From Sacculina carcini (Eukaryota > Arthropoda > Thecostraca > Sacculinidae): DNA of 64,000 nt. Below, piece by piece: positions 9,860-19,856 of the stretch. The notes beneath the pieces were generated by a model, which did not search any database, was not told where the DNA came from, and saw nothing but the letters and a program-made list of their open reading frames with translations. The number at the start of each line of letters is the position of its first letter. Position 1 is the stretch's first letter. The stretch is from NCBI GenBank assembly GCA_916048095.2, contig OU696575.1:7385001-7449000 (forward strand), read 5' to 3'. Both the position numbers and the translations under genes were made by a program.

Positions 9860-10750
9860 GTTATATTGAGTTTACATGATAGCGAAATATATGATAATTT
9901 CAACAGTAAATGTTATAGCGGTAAAAGTAAAATAGTACTTGAGCAAATGATGCCGGGGAATTATGTTAAGTTATATAAATATTTTGGAAATATTCTGATG
10001 AAATGTTCATCATTTTTAATTGTGTTTGTTTCGTGTTTGACTTCTGAATTATTCCGCGCGACGGACGAGTTTAAATATGAGGCGGGTTGAGGGAAAATAG
10101 TTTGCAAAATACAAATGAAAATAATCAAATTTGGACTTTTCCATTGGTTAAGATTTTTATGAGTTTACATTTTTATTTTTAAATTTGCAATATTTTTTTG
10201 GAATACAATTTGAATTTTATTGTATAAATTGTTCCGCACAACGGGCGGATTAAAAATGCTAGTATACGGGCGGGTTTAAATGCTCGTATATATAGATTTA
10301 AACCCGCCAGTCGTGCGAAACAATTCATAAAATTAAATTCATATTCAACCCATAAAAGAAAGTGAATGCATATTAAAAAGTGAAAAAATTAACCTTTAAT
10401 TATGTTAACCAATGAAAAAGTCAAAATGTGAATATTTTAATTTTAATTTTTACAAAATACAGATTCAATTTTGACATGTATTATCCGTCAACCAGCCTCA
10501 AATATAAACCTGCCCGTCGTGCGGAATAATTCAGAACACAAACACGTAACAATCAATGAAAATTCTAGCATGAAAACCCACCCGTTGAGCGAAACAATTC
10601 ATAATATTATATTTGTATTCAATTCATAAGATAAAAGAAATATGAATAAAAAAGAAGAGTAAGCCCATAAAAAAGTCCTAAATTCTGTATTTTTATATTG
10701 ATTTTGACAAAATAGTTTGCCTAAACCGCCTCATATATATAACTCTTGAT
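9860..10750. repeat. AT-rich inverted-repeat (foldback) satellite
   Basis: Degenerate units of about 200-240 bp bounded by 'cccgtcgtgcggaataattc' or relatives. They lie in + orientation left of about 10280 and in - orientation right of it. Matches include 10041 'gaattattccgcgcgacgg' against 10510 'cgtcgtgcggaataattc', and 10135 'ttttccattggttaa' against 10410 'ttaaccaatgaaaa'. The right side holds two tandem units (about 10290-10510 and 10560-10750). The centre near 10280 is 'gggcgggtttaaat' against 'atttaaacccgcc'. A noncoding foldback element or inverted satellite. Confidence 0.8.
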
Positions 10751-12111
10751 TGTTCACGACGTAATCAATTTTTTTCGTTAGGAGGAACAAACTATTATAT
10801 TATTGCAAATATGTATGCCCAAAATCTGATGATTATGAAATTATGGAATTGAATTATTCATTATGGAATTATTAGCAATAAAAATAGAGTTAGTATCTGT
10901 CGAATTTTATTATACGGAAGTGCCGAGTGCCAATATTTGTTGCAATCACTAAATTTCCCCTGAAAGACCAAATATTTGTCTACAGCTACAGCTACAGCTA
11001 ATATTTGTCTACAGTGTTATAACACTTGCTTACTAGGGTTTCTCCAGCTAGATTATACCCAATTATTACACTTATATTTTCACAATAATTTTCGACATTA
11101 ATGGGTTAATGGAGACGTTTGTGAACGGTCCCGTATCGAGCTTAAAAAGCGGACCTCATCGACAAGTGACACATGCACACTTATATGACGTATGTAACCT
11201 ACAGGCGAAGAGACTACAAACAATCGAATGGAAAGGCGAACAAACGTGAATCTTTATTGAAAGCACAATCTAACAATAATACATTATAAACAGCATATTC
11301 AATCCAGCTCTGTCCCAGTGACCCACCCAATTGTTAGAATAAACACATTAGTCTCCATCACACACACAGTTGCCAATATCGCCACACTACTGTCACACAC
11401 AGCCATAATCCATGGCCAGCTTCGCTCCGACGAACTATCACCTGGTCGCTCACATACAACGCCAGACGACACCGATGTAGGCCAATCACAGCGTTATTCG
11501 GAACAATTCCATGCCTTCTCCGTACACCAGCAACAGCTGCTGACTGCAAAATGTGCGCATAAACCGCGCATGATAGTGCACCATTCAAACACAAATACAA
11601 CAACAAATACGCGACATACACACATGCCTATCAATAAACCAAAAATATCTGACTGATATACTGTGACAAGAAATGCAATCTGGTTGACAAAGCAGAATGG
11701 ATTAAATACATTTGAGCTGTGATGGATAACACATTTGTTGCACAACGAAAATAAGTAAACTAAGATTAGATAGGTTCATATCGATTAAATTCGTCTTGAA
11801 TCGCATTCTGTTCAACGCTGTTTAACGCTTCACTCACTGTTTAATACTTGGCATATTATATGTCCTCTAAATCAGTTCTGGAGCTGCCTATGACAAACTC
11901 ACCATCTTTACTTCAATGATCTCATGAAATATTGGTAGATTTTTCTTGGCAAAAATTTACGTATTATCAAGTACCGAGGACTACTAAATATAGGACGTGC
12001 ACGGACCGATGTCGGAGTCAGCTGGCGGAGGCCAGTATAGTTTGCGGTGTAGGCAGAGTTTGTGAGAATTGTGTCGTTCTTCATTGAATAGAAGTTTTGT
12101 ATCTAGCTAGG
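10751..12111. other. Noncoding stretch, no gene recognised
   Basis: AT-rich. One 'ctacagctacagctac' hexamer run is at about 10982. Open frames at 11318-11745 on both strands have no recognisable motif and overlap each other. 'tctttattgaaagc' at about 11250 could be a minus-strand polyadenylation signal, but no coding region upstream supports it. Confidence 0.5.
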
Positions 12112-12235
12112 CCAATGCCACCTAGACTACAGGCCCTTCCACGAAAGTATGACGTCATCGTCACGTCACAGTGATCAGTGGAGTTTTTCAACTGTCAACG
12201 TGTCAGTTGCACGGTAGCGAGCGCACGTGGCTAGA
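12112..12235. mobile_element. P-superfamily transposon end fragment
   Basis: Begins 'ccaatgccacctag' and continues through the terminal repeat ('cttccacgaaagtatgacg') and about 70 bases of subterminal sequence, then stops at 'gcgcacgtgg'. The same segment is repeated at 12283-12405, so this is a partial duplication of the left end of the neighbouring copy, separated from it by a 47-bp micro-element. Confidence 0.7.
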
Positions 12236-12282
12236 CCAACGCCACCTAGATACGCTATGCAAAGGCATCTAGGTGGCGTTGG
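12236..12282. mobile_element. 47-bp micro-element made only of two transposon ends
   Basis: Starts 'CCAACGCCACCTAGA' and ends 'TCTAGGTGGCGTTGG', perfect 15-bp inverted repeats identical to the tips of the P-like copies, around a 17-base middle. It is flanked by 'ctaga' on both sides. The repeat extends to 'gctagac' (7 bp) if the outermost base of each end is assigned to the target duplication, the same pattern as at 16266-16272 and 18751-18757. It looks like an extreme deletion derivative inserted as a mobile unit. Confidence 0.65.
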
Positions 12283-12869
12283 CTAGACTACAGGCCCTTC
12301 CACGAAAGTATGGCGTCATCGTCACGTCACAGTGATCAGTAGAGTTTTTCAACTGTCAACGTGTCAGTTGCACGGTAGCGAGCGCACGTGGTTAGTGTAC
12401 TCGTGTGTTTAGTGTTTTTTCGCGTGCTATTCATGGCGATAATTGACGTGTTTAGTGAGTTTCACTTCAGTGTGGTTTAGAGTGAAGTGCGAATTTATCA
12501 GATTTCGTGTCAAGTGTGATTTGCGCAGCCATTTTGTGATCATCACTCGGATGATTCTGAATATCATTATCCTGGACATTTTGCTGCGGTCAGAGGTTTG
12601 GTTACGTTCATAGGTTCAGTAAAATATGCACATCTTCTCGTTTCTCATGTGGTCTTGGCTTCGTTAAGTATGTCTTATATATATTTGCATACCATCATAG
12701 TTATAAATCAACAGAGGTGAACACTGTTTAGCTGTTTAGCTTTGTAGCTTCTAGTGTTTCGCTTTTCGTCTAAATTGATTGTTTAATATTAGGTTATTGA
12801 TTATGCAATATTTATATTAGTGATTCTTGGAACTCATTAGCGATAATATATAACATAAATCGTTTCAGA

Positions 12870-12942
12870 TCTCGAGTAGTTCAGTGGCTAAGGCACTGAA
12901 ATCTTGCGTCAGAGGCTCGCGGTTCGAATCTTGGCCCGCGCG
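12870..12942 (+). other. tRNA-like (Pol III box) segment, copy A
   Basis: A-box-like 'tagttcagtggctaagg' and B box 'ggttcgaatc' at tRNA spacing. The anticodon-like arm 'ctgaaatcttgcgtcag' has a seven-base loop with CTT in the anticodon position. The T stem and acceptor pair poorly here. Equivalent segments occur in the same place in copies B and C. Either a tRNA-derived SINE captured before amplification or a tRNA relic; unlikely to be a working tRNA. Confidence 0.6.
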
Positions 12943-13439
12943 CGAATTTAAATACCCATTGAGTTTACTGGGAGGCACAGCTGTGAATTGGTTCACATCG
13001 GGTCGTGTTATATAGTCATAGTATGATGCGCGCTTAAAATACCAATAAATGATCATCATAATAAATAATTTCAGCAATAACTGCAGGTAGTATGAGATGA
13101 ATACTTCATCACAGATATATTGATGTTTTCTTGTTTGTGTTCATTATGGTGTATTACCAGGAGATTCCTGAAGCTGTCTTCCGGCGTGCAAAAGGAATGA
13201 CGAGCGATAGTCTAAATTCATCATGTTCTCATTCCCAAAGAAGCAAGAATTATTATAAAGCGTGACATGGAAATATCCAAACACATCGGATCACCTTCTA
13301 TTATATTAGCATCATAGAGATCGTGTGAAGCACGCTTAGGTATTGCTAGCTTAGGATCAGGTATTGCTTCAAATTGTTTGTGATTTATGGAGAATAGACA
13401 CAAAATCTAGTGTGGTCATGTTCGAATTTATCGATAATC

Positions 13440-13842
13440 ATACGGTTTGTCGTTCAAAGCTGTTCGTCCGTCGAGTATTGAAGGACAAAATATTAAACTT
13501 GTGCTGAATGTTAGGGGTGATTTTGCGGTGTTGGCTATAAGACCATTGAGTGCTGCAAATAATCCTGATTTCTCTGAAGATACTGCTCATTATATTTAAA
13601 TAATTTTGCGTTGGTGGACTATTTGTAATGTAATGACACCGTATAAAGGCTCCAGGTTGAGAAATGCTTATTCTCATCCGTGGACTGATTCAGCTATGGA
13701 TACCAGGCCTTTGTTTTTGGAGCGTTTAGTGAAATGGTTGGATGGATGGATATCAGACAGAAATATGGTCGGTTTGACTAGAGACATTTTGGCTGTGTAT
13801 CACACATCACATATCACACAACATATGCGCTCTGTGAGATCA
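13440..13842 (+). pseudogene. P-type transposase C-terminal relic, copy A
   Basis: Plus-strand coding remnants in order: 'VRPSSIEGQNIKLVLNV', 'FAVLAIRPLSAANNPDFS', 'WWTICNVMTPYKGSRLRNAY', 'FLERLVKWLDGWISDRNM', 'LTRDILAVYHTSH'. Order and spacing match the GTP-binding/C-terminal part of P-element/THAP9 transposases as I know them. The N-terminal THAP zinc finger and most catalytic residues are absent. The relic stops where copy A is joined to copy B. Confidence 0.65.
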
Positions 13843-14177
13843 CGAAGTATTGTGTCAGTGACAGTGCGCTGGCCATTGTTTCAACTGTCAGTCAATGCAG
13901 TTGCACGTTAGCGAGCCCACGTGGTTAGTGTTCTCAAGTGTTTAGTGTTTTATCGCGTGCTATTCTCGGCGATAATTTAATTTACGTGTATAGTGATTTT
14001 CACTTCAGTGTGATTTAGAGTGAAATGCGAATTTGTCAGATTGTTTGAAGTGTGATTTGCTCAGCCATTTTGTGTTCATCACTCGGATGATTCTGCATAT
14101 CATATCAGTAAAATATGCACATGTGCTCGTTTCTCATGTGGTCTTCGCTTCGTTGTCTTATATATATTTGCGTATGT

Positions 14178-14179
<2 letters not shown>

Positions 14180-14212
<33 letters not shown>
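14180..14212. repeat. (TA)n microsatellite inside copy B
   Basis: About 15 TA units at the position where copies A and C have only 'cttatatatatttgc', so the expansion postdates the copies. Confidence 0.9.
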
Positions 14213-14215
<3 letters not shown>

Positions 14216-14413
14216 GTCTTATATATATTTGCATACCATCATAGTTATAAATCAACAAAGGTGGGCACTGTTTAGCTGTTTAGCTTTGTAGCTGATAGTG
14301 TTTCGCTTTTCGTCTAAATTGATTGTTTAAAATTAGGTTATTGATTATGAAATATTTATATTAGTGATGCTTGAAACTCATTTGCGACAATATATAACAT
14401 AAATAATTTCAGA

Positions 14414-14486
14414 TCTCGAGTAGTTCAGTGGCTAAGGCGCTGAAATATTGTGTCAGAGGCTCGCGGTTCGAATCCTGACTCGAGCG
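14414..14486 (+). other. tRNA-like (Pol III box) segment, copy B
   Basis: Best preserved of the three. 'tctcgag' at the start can pair with 'ctcgag' after the T-arm to form an acceptor-like stem. The A box 'tagttcagtggctaagg' and B box 'ggttcgaatcc' are intact. The anticodon loop is changed relative to copy A (ATATTGT). No 3' CCA is encoded, as expected for eukaryotic genes. A SINE head or tRNA relic is more likely than a functional tRNA. Confidence 0.55.
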
Positions 14487-14989
14487 CGAATTTCGATACC
14501 CGCTTGAGTTTACTCGGAGGCACCGCTGTAGATTGGTTCATAGCAGGACGTGCCATATAGTCATAGTATGGCGCGCTTAAAATACCAATTGATATTAATA
14601 ATAATTAATAAAATCAGCAATAGCTTCAGGTAATATGAAAGGCTTATTTCATCATAGAGTTATTGATGTTTTCTTGTTTGTGCCCATTATGATGTATTAT
14701 CAGGAAATTCCTGGAGCTGTGTTCCGGGGTGCAAAAGGAATTACGACTGATAGTCTAAATTCAGCATGTTCTCATTCCCAGAAAACCAAGAACTGAAGAA
14801 CAAATGACAGATGGCTATAAAGCGTAACATGGAAATATCCAAACACACCGGAGCACCTTCTATCATATTAGCATCATAGAGATTGTGTGAATCACGCTCT
14901 AATCAGGTATTGCTTCAAATTGTTTGTGCTTTGTGAAGATTAGAAACAGAATCCAGAGTGCTCATGCTCGAATTTATTAATCATCGTAC

Positions 14990-15925
14990 GATTTGTCGCT
15001 CAAAGCTGTTCGTTCGTCGAGTATTGAAGGACAAAATATTAAACTTGTGCTGAATGTTAGGGGTGATTTTGCGGTGTTGTTTAATATTATTTAATATTAT
15101 TATACCCATTTTATTTAATATTATTGCGTTGGTGGACTATTTGTAATGTTATGACACCGTACAAAGACTCCAGGTTGAGAAATGCTAATTCTCATCCGTT
15201 GACTGATTCAGCTATGGATGCCAGGCATTTGTTTTTGGAGCGTTTAGTGAGATGGTTGGATGGATGAATGTCAGACAGGAATATGGTCGGTTTGACTAGA
15301 GATATGTTGGCTGTGTATCGCACATCACATATTACACAACATCCGCTATGTGAGATAACGAAGTGTTGTGTCAATGAGTTGGGATTATCGTGCATTATCA
15401 CATCGAATAATATATATTTATATTGATTTCATTAGGCAATATTGAGTTGAAACATTTGACGTGTTCTGTGGAATATTTTCCTGATATTTTTAAAGATGTT
15501 GCTGAACGTCTCATCTTTCGTATATGTAATGCTTATATTTATCATCCTCCTCGTCCAGTGATCGTTTATGTTTCAGGTTATTGTTGTTTTTCTATTCTCA
15601 AAAACAGGATTGTGATTCATGTAAAAACATTTTCGCTGCGCCAAGTGAAACCATATCATCCGATAATTCTTCGCATCTGACAGAAATTGGTCGCCGAAGT
15701 CTGCTTTATTCTAGTGACGTTGGTAATATTTTTTTTTGTTAAGCTGTGTAGAAGTATATTAAGTATGATAAAGTGGGTATTGTTGGAAACCAGCGCGATG
15801 ATAGGTTTCCTGCACTAGAAAAACTGAGTGATTGCGGTGTTATGCTTCTTTACTTGTACCGTTATCAACATCATAATTTACAATTAATGGCAGAAAAATT
15901 GTGTGCACCGCTGCAAATGTCCTTC
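14990..15925 (+). pseudogene. P-type transposase C-terminal relic, copy B
   Basis: Contains 'VRSSSIEGQNIKLVLNV', a region equivalent to 'LTRDILAVYHTSH', then an open frame 15423-15680 with 'LKHLTCSVEYFPDIFKDVAE' and 'RPVIVYVSGYCCFSIL'. After a one-base shift it continues 'DCDSCKNIFAAPSETIS' and 'LTEIGRRSLLYSS', with 'YIKYDKVGIVGNQRDDRFP' at about 15750. 'YVSGYC' plus the following Cys pair is characteristic of the P/THAP9 C-terminus. Multiple stops and shifts: dead. Confidence 0.65.
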
Positions 15926-16848
15926 TGAACAATAATTGTTGTGGCAGAAATTCATCTACGATTAATTAGAAACAATTGAAGCGAAAACGTTCCACATTGT
16001 ATCGTGTATAGTGGTTGCATGTTTGTGTTTTGACTGTTTTATGCCCGTGTGGTTATATAATATATTCAATTGTAAGTTTTACAATTGTGTTTGAAGCTTT
16101 ATATTTTGGTCACGTGGTTTATCAGGTTAATTGAGCAGGAATGTCAGTCAAACACCCACACTAACACACAAGTTCCAACAGCAACGCGTATCGCCCGTAC
16201 GAGTCAATGGCCAATGACCAATGACGTCATACTTTCGTGAAACGGCCTGTATCTAGGTGGCGTTGGCTCGGCCAACGCCACCTAGATACAGGCCCTTCCA
16301 CGAAAGTATGACGTCATCGTCACGTGACAGTGACAAGTCTATTGTTTCAACTGTCAGCCATGCAGTTGCACGTTAGCGAGCGCACGTGGTTAGTGCTCTC
16401 GTGTGTTTAGTGTTTTATCGCGTGCTATTCTTGGCGATAATTGACGTATTTAGTGAGTTTCACTTCAGTGCGGTTTAGAGTGAAGTGCGAATTTGTCAAA
16501 TTTCGTGTCAAGTGCAGCCATTTTGTGATCCTCACTCGGATGATTCTGCATGTCATCATCCTGGACAATTTGCTGCGGTCAGAGGTTTGGTTTCGTTCAT
16601 ATGTTCAGTAAAATATGTACATCTGCTCGTTTCTCATGAGGTCTTTGCTTCGTTAACATGTCTTATCAACGTAGTTATATATTTGCGTACCATAATAGTT
16701 ATAAATCAACAGAGGTGGGCACTGTTTAGCTAGTGTTTCGCTTTTAGTCGAAATTGATTGTTTAAATTGAGGTTACTGTTTTTGAGATATTTATATTATT
16801 GGTGTTTGAATCTCATTAGCGACAATATATCACACATATCACTTCAGC

Positions 16849-16914
16849 TCTCGGGTAGTGGCTAAGGCGCTGAAATCTTGTGTCAGAGGCTCGCGGTTCG
16901 AATCTTGGCCCGCG
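16849..16914 (+). other. tRNA-like segment, copy C (A box damaged)
   Basis: Same position as in copies A and B. A five-base deletion turns 'tagttcagtggctaag' into 'tagtggctaag', which breaks the A box. The B box 'ggttcgaatc' and the 'ctgaaatcttgtgtcag' arm remain. Confidence 0.55.
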
Positions 16915-17439
16915 TGCGAATTTTACTATCCGCTTGAGTTTACTGGGAGGCTGCGCTGTAGATTGGTTCATATAACCTACTATATAGATTTACTACTAGA
17001 TTGTTTCATATACCTAATATAAGCGAGACGTGTCTTATAATCAAAATACGGTGCGCGCTTAAAACAACAATTAATATTAATCAAAATATATCATTTCAGC
17101 AGTTACTTCAGCTAATATGAAAGGTTTATTTCATCACAGAGCTATTGATGTTTTCTTGTTTGTGTTCATTATATGTTATTAGGAAATTCCTGGAGCTGGT
17201 TCCAAGGTGCAAAAGGAATTTCGACTGATAGTCTAAATTCAGCATGTTCTCATTCCCAGAAAAGCAAGAACTACTATAAAGCGTGACATGGAATTATCCA
17301 AACACACCGGATCACCTTCAATCATATCAACATCATAGAGATTGTGTGAATCACGCTTAAATCAGGTATTACTTCAAATCGTTTGTGCTTTATGGAGAAT
17401 AGACACAAAATCCAGTGTAGTCATGTTCGAAATTATTTA

Positions 17440-18402
17440 TCATTGTACGGTTTGTCGCTCAAAGCTGTTCGTCCGTCGAGTATTGAAAGACAAAATATTA
17501 AGCTTGTGCTGAATGTTGGGAGTGATTTCGCGGTGTTGGCTCTAAGATCATTCGGTGCTACAAATAATCCTGACTTATCTTAAGATACTGCTCATTTTAT
17601 TTAAATAATAGTGCGTTGGTGGACTATTCGTAATGTAATGACACCGTATAATACTCCAGGTTGAGAAATGTTTATTCGATGACTGATTCAGCTATGGATG
17701 ACAGTTCTTTGTTTTTAGAGCATTTCATGAGATGGTTGGATTGATGGATGTCAGACAAGAATATGATCGGATTGACTAGAGAAGTTTTGGCTGTGTATCA
17801 CACAACATATGCGCTCTGTGAGATAACGAAGTATTGTATGAAGGATTTGTGATTGCACATTATCAAATCGAATAAAACTTATTTATATTGATTTCATCAG
17901 ACAATATTGATTTAATCACATCATGCACTATTGACGTGAAACATTTTACGTGTTCTGCGGAATATTTTCGTGATATTTCAAAGATATTGCTGAACGTCTC
18001 ATCTTTTGTATATGTGACGCTGGTATTTCATATTCCCATCATCCAGTGATCGTATATATTGCGGGTTATTGTTGTATTTTCTCTAAAACAGGATTTTCAT
18101 TGATGTAAAACATTTTGGCTGCGCGAAGTGAAACCATGTCATCCGAAAAATTTTCGTATTCGAGAGAAATTGGTCGCCGAAGATTGGCGTATTATTTTTA
18201 TGTTGATAATATTGTTTTGCTTTGATTTTAACTGTGCAGAAGTATATTAAGTATGATAAATTGTGTATTATTGGAAACCAGCGCGATGATAGGTTTCATG
18301 CACTAGAAAAACTGAGTCATTGCGGTGTTATGCTTGTTTACTTGTACTGTTCTCAACATCGTAATTTACAATTTTTTGCAGAAAAATTGTGTGCGCCGCT
18401 GT
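17440..18402 (+). pseudogene. P-type transposase C-terminal relic, copy C
   Basis: Frame 17383-17583 ends with 'VRPSSIERQNIKLVLNV' and 'FAVLALRSFGATNNPDLS'. Further pieces are 'WWTIRNVMTPY', 'GYCCIFS' and 'LTREVLAVYHT'. A final frame (18222-18404) reads 'VQKYIKYDKLCIIGNQRDD' and 'FFAEKLCAPL' and stops, probably the natural C-terminus since copies B and C agree there. Gaps between pieces may be decay or former introns. Confidence 0.6.
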
Positions 18403-18751
18403 AAATGTCCTTCTGAACAATCATTGTTGTGACAAATTCATTTACGATTAATTAGAAACAATGGAAGCGAAAACGTTCCGCATTGTATCGTGTATGGTCG
18501 TTGCATGTTTGCGTTTTTACTGTTTTATGCCTGTGTGGGCTTATAATATATTCAGTTATTCTATTTGCAATTGTATTTGAAGCTTCTTATGTTGGTAACA
18601 TGATTTTCAAACTTAATTGAGCCGGAATGCAAGTCAAACATCCGCACTAAGCACAATTTCTAATAACAACGCATATCGCCCGTACGAGTGAAGCGACCGC
18701 AATCGATGACGTCATACTTTCGTGAAAGGGCCTGTATCTAGGTGGCGTTGG

Positions 18752-19300
18752 CTCGGCGCGTGCAAACGCTCAATAATGATTGGTCGAAGGAAGCATTGTC
18801 AGTCAATTTGCGTCAGTATCATGCAACCTAATCTTAGAATGATAGTTGAGCTGTGATTGTGTAGTGGTGGTGTTTGACTCGTGGCTGTGTAAACGCGTTG
18901 AAATCTGTGTTATTGCTTGCATCAATTGTTGCATATATGTTTTAATTTATATATTGCATCATATGTTGCTTCAAGGGTCATATTTGTTTCTCATAGTTGT
19001 TTCACATGTTTATCTTTACAAATATTATTATAATATTGTCATATTATTTCAAATGCTACATTCAAGTGTCTATGATTCATGCCCAGCTTCTCTCCACATT
19101 TATGTACTTTTGTTTTATGTTATCTTCTCATTTCTGTATTCCATCAACTAGTTAGTATAACCTATACACTCACTTAACAGCCTATATATCTGACCAACAT
19201 GTTCATCGAAAAGCTCCATGAGCTTGATTAACTCTTGACATGTTTTTTATGGCTGTGTTATTTTTTGCGCGTGTTTACTTTCATGCCAATACATTTACTT
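18752..19300. other. Noncoding stretch right of the P-like copies
   Basis: The 101-residue frame at 18846-19151 is hydrophobic, AT-driven and without motif. No gene supported. Confidence 0.5.
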
Positions 19301-19319
19301 ACTTAGAAATTGGTCTCTG

Positions 19320-19752
19320 TTGATTTTGTGCGTTCGAAATGCGAACAATTGTGGTGTTGTGAACTGCAATGAAAATTACTGCGAGGTGCCGAGTGTCTCG
19401 AATTCTAAAAACTGGAACAAACGCATTCTTCAGAAGGATACCATCACTTTATTTGATGCTTTCAGACCTGACGTAGTCTACACAAACAGTGCAGCAGCAT
19501 GGCTATTTCAGGATCGGAACAAAGGTTACTCGTCTTTTAATGATAAACAATTTTAGCTAGTGCAACCTGTCTGTGATTTTCGAAAATAAGTCCACGTTGT
19601 GTAGCCCACGTTATATGCAGTGCATTAAAGAAAGGCACGAAAGTACCACCCTCTAAGAAATTTCATCATATTAATGATTTGAGGTTGTATAGTCAGTTCG
19701 CTGAAGTCGTGCGCATAACAATCAAACGTGATATGCCGTCGCACAATGATTA
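19320..19752 (+). pseudogene. Unidentified coding relic
   Basis: Two stretches look protein-coding but I do not recognise them. The first (19320-19556) has 'CGVVNCNENYCEVPSV', 'NWNKRILQKDTITLFDAFRP' and 'AAAWLFQDRNKGYSSFNDKQ'. The second (about 19600-19752, different frame) has 'KKGTKVPPSKKFHHINDLRL' and 'YSQFAEVVRITIKRDMPS'. Composition is balanced, unlike the AT-driven shadow frames nearby. The Cys-x4-Cys start weakly recalls a THAP-type finger but lacks the rest of that signature. It lies between the P-like copies and the Tigger relic. Confidence 0.35.
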
Positions 19753-19856
19753 AACAAGTTGTGATTCTTCTGCAAACATAACACGGATAATGGAGAACTT
19801 TTGACAGTTTTTCACGCGTCAGTCTTGTAACAGAAACAGTTTAACATGAATGACCA

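Larger units (their letters stand above)
12288..13857 (+). mobile_element. P-superfamily transposon copy A (left half)
   Basis: Starts at a terminal repeat ('ctacaggcccttccacgaaa') and is collinear with copy C (16272-18751): subterminal 'gcgagcgcacgtggttag', the tRNA-like segment at 12870, and transposase relics from about 13440. Near 13857 it breaks inside 'gtgtcagtgacag' and continues directly as the subterminal left end of copy B. Copy A therefore lacks its right part and copy B lacks its left TIR. The pair behaves as one composite unit with outer TIRs near 12112/12288 and 16266. Confidence 0.75.
13858..16266 (+). mobile_element. P-superfamily transposon copy B (lacks left TIR)
   Basis: Begins in subterminal sequence ('gtttcaactgtcagtc'), repeats the whole internal layout of copies A and C, and ends in the right TIR '...ctgtatctaggtggcgttgg' at 16266. 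Only five bases ('ctcgg') separate it from the left TIR of copy C. It contains a tRNA-like segment, a (TA)n run and the longest stretch of C-terminal transposase relics. Confidence 0.8.
16272..18751 (+). mobile_element. P-superfamily transposon copy C, complete ends
   Basis: 2480 bp with 47-bp terminal inverted repeats, 16272-16318 and 18705-18751, differing at one position. Both contain 'TGACGTCA'. Directly outside, 'ctcgg' is present on both sides (16267-16271, 18752-18756), extendable to the 7-bp 'gctcggc', consistent with the 7-8 bp target duplication of P-type elements. The left flank is also the end of copy B, so the duplication is not fully independent evidence. Noncoding apart from decayed transposase C-terminal sequence and a tRNA-like segment. 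Confidence 0.85.

Noticed and set aside
11318..11745. Overlapping 83-112 residue frames on both strands
   Set aside because: No motif, mutual overlap and no splice or promoter support.
12870..16914. Functional tRNA genes
   Set aside because: Stems pair incompletely, copies differ in the anticodon loop, one lacks the A box, and all lie inside transposon copies.
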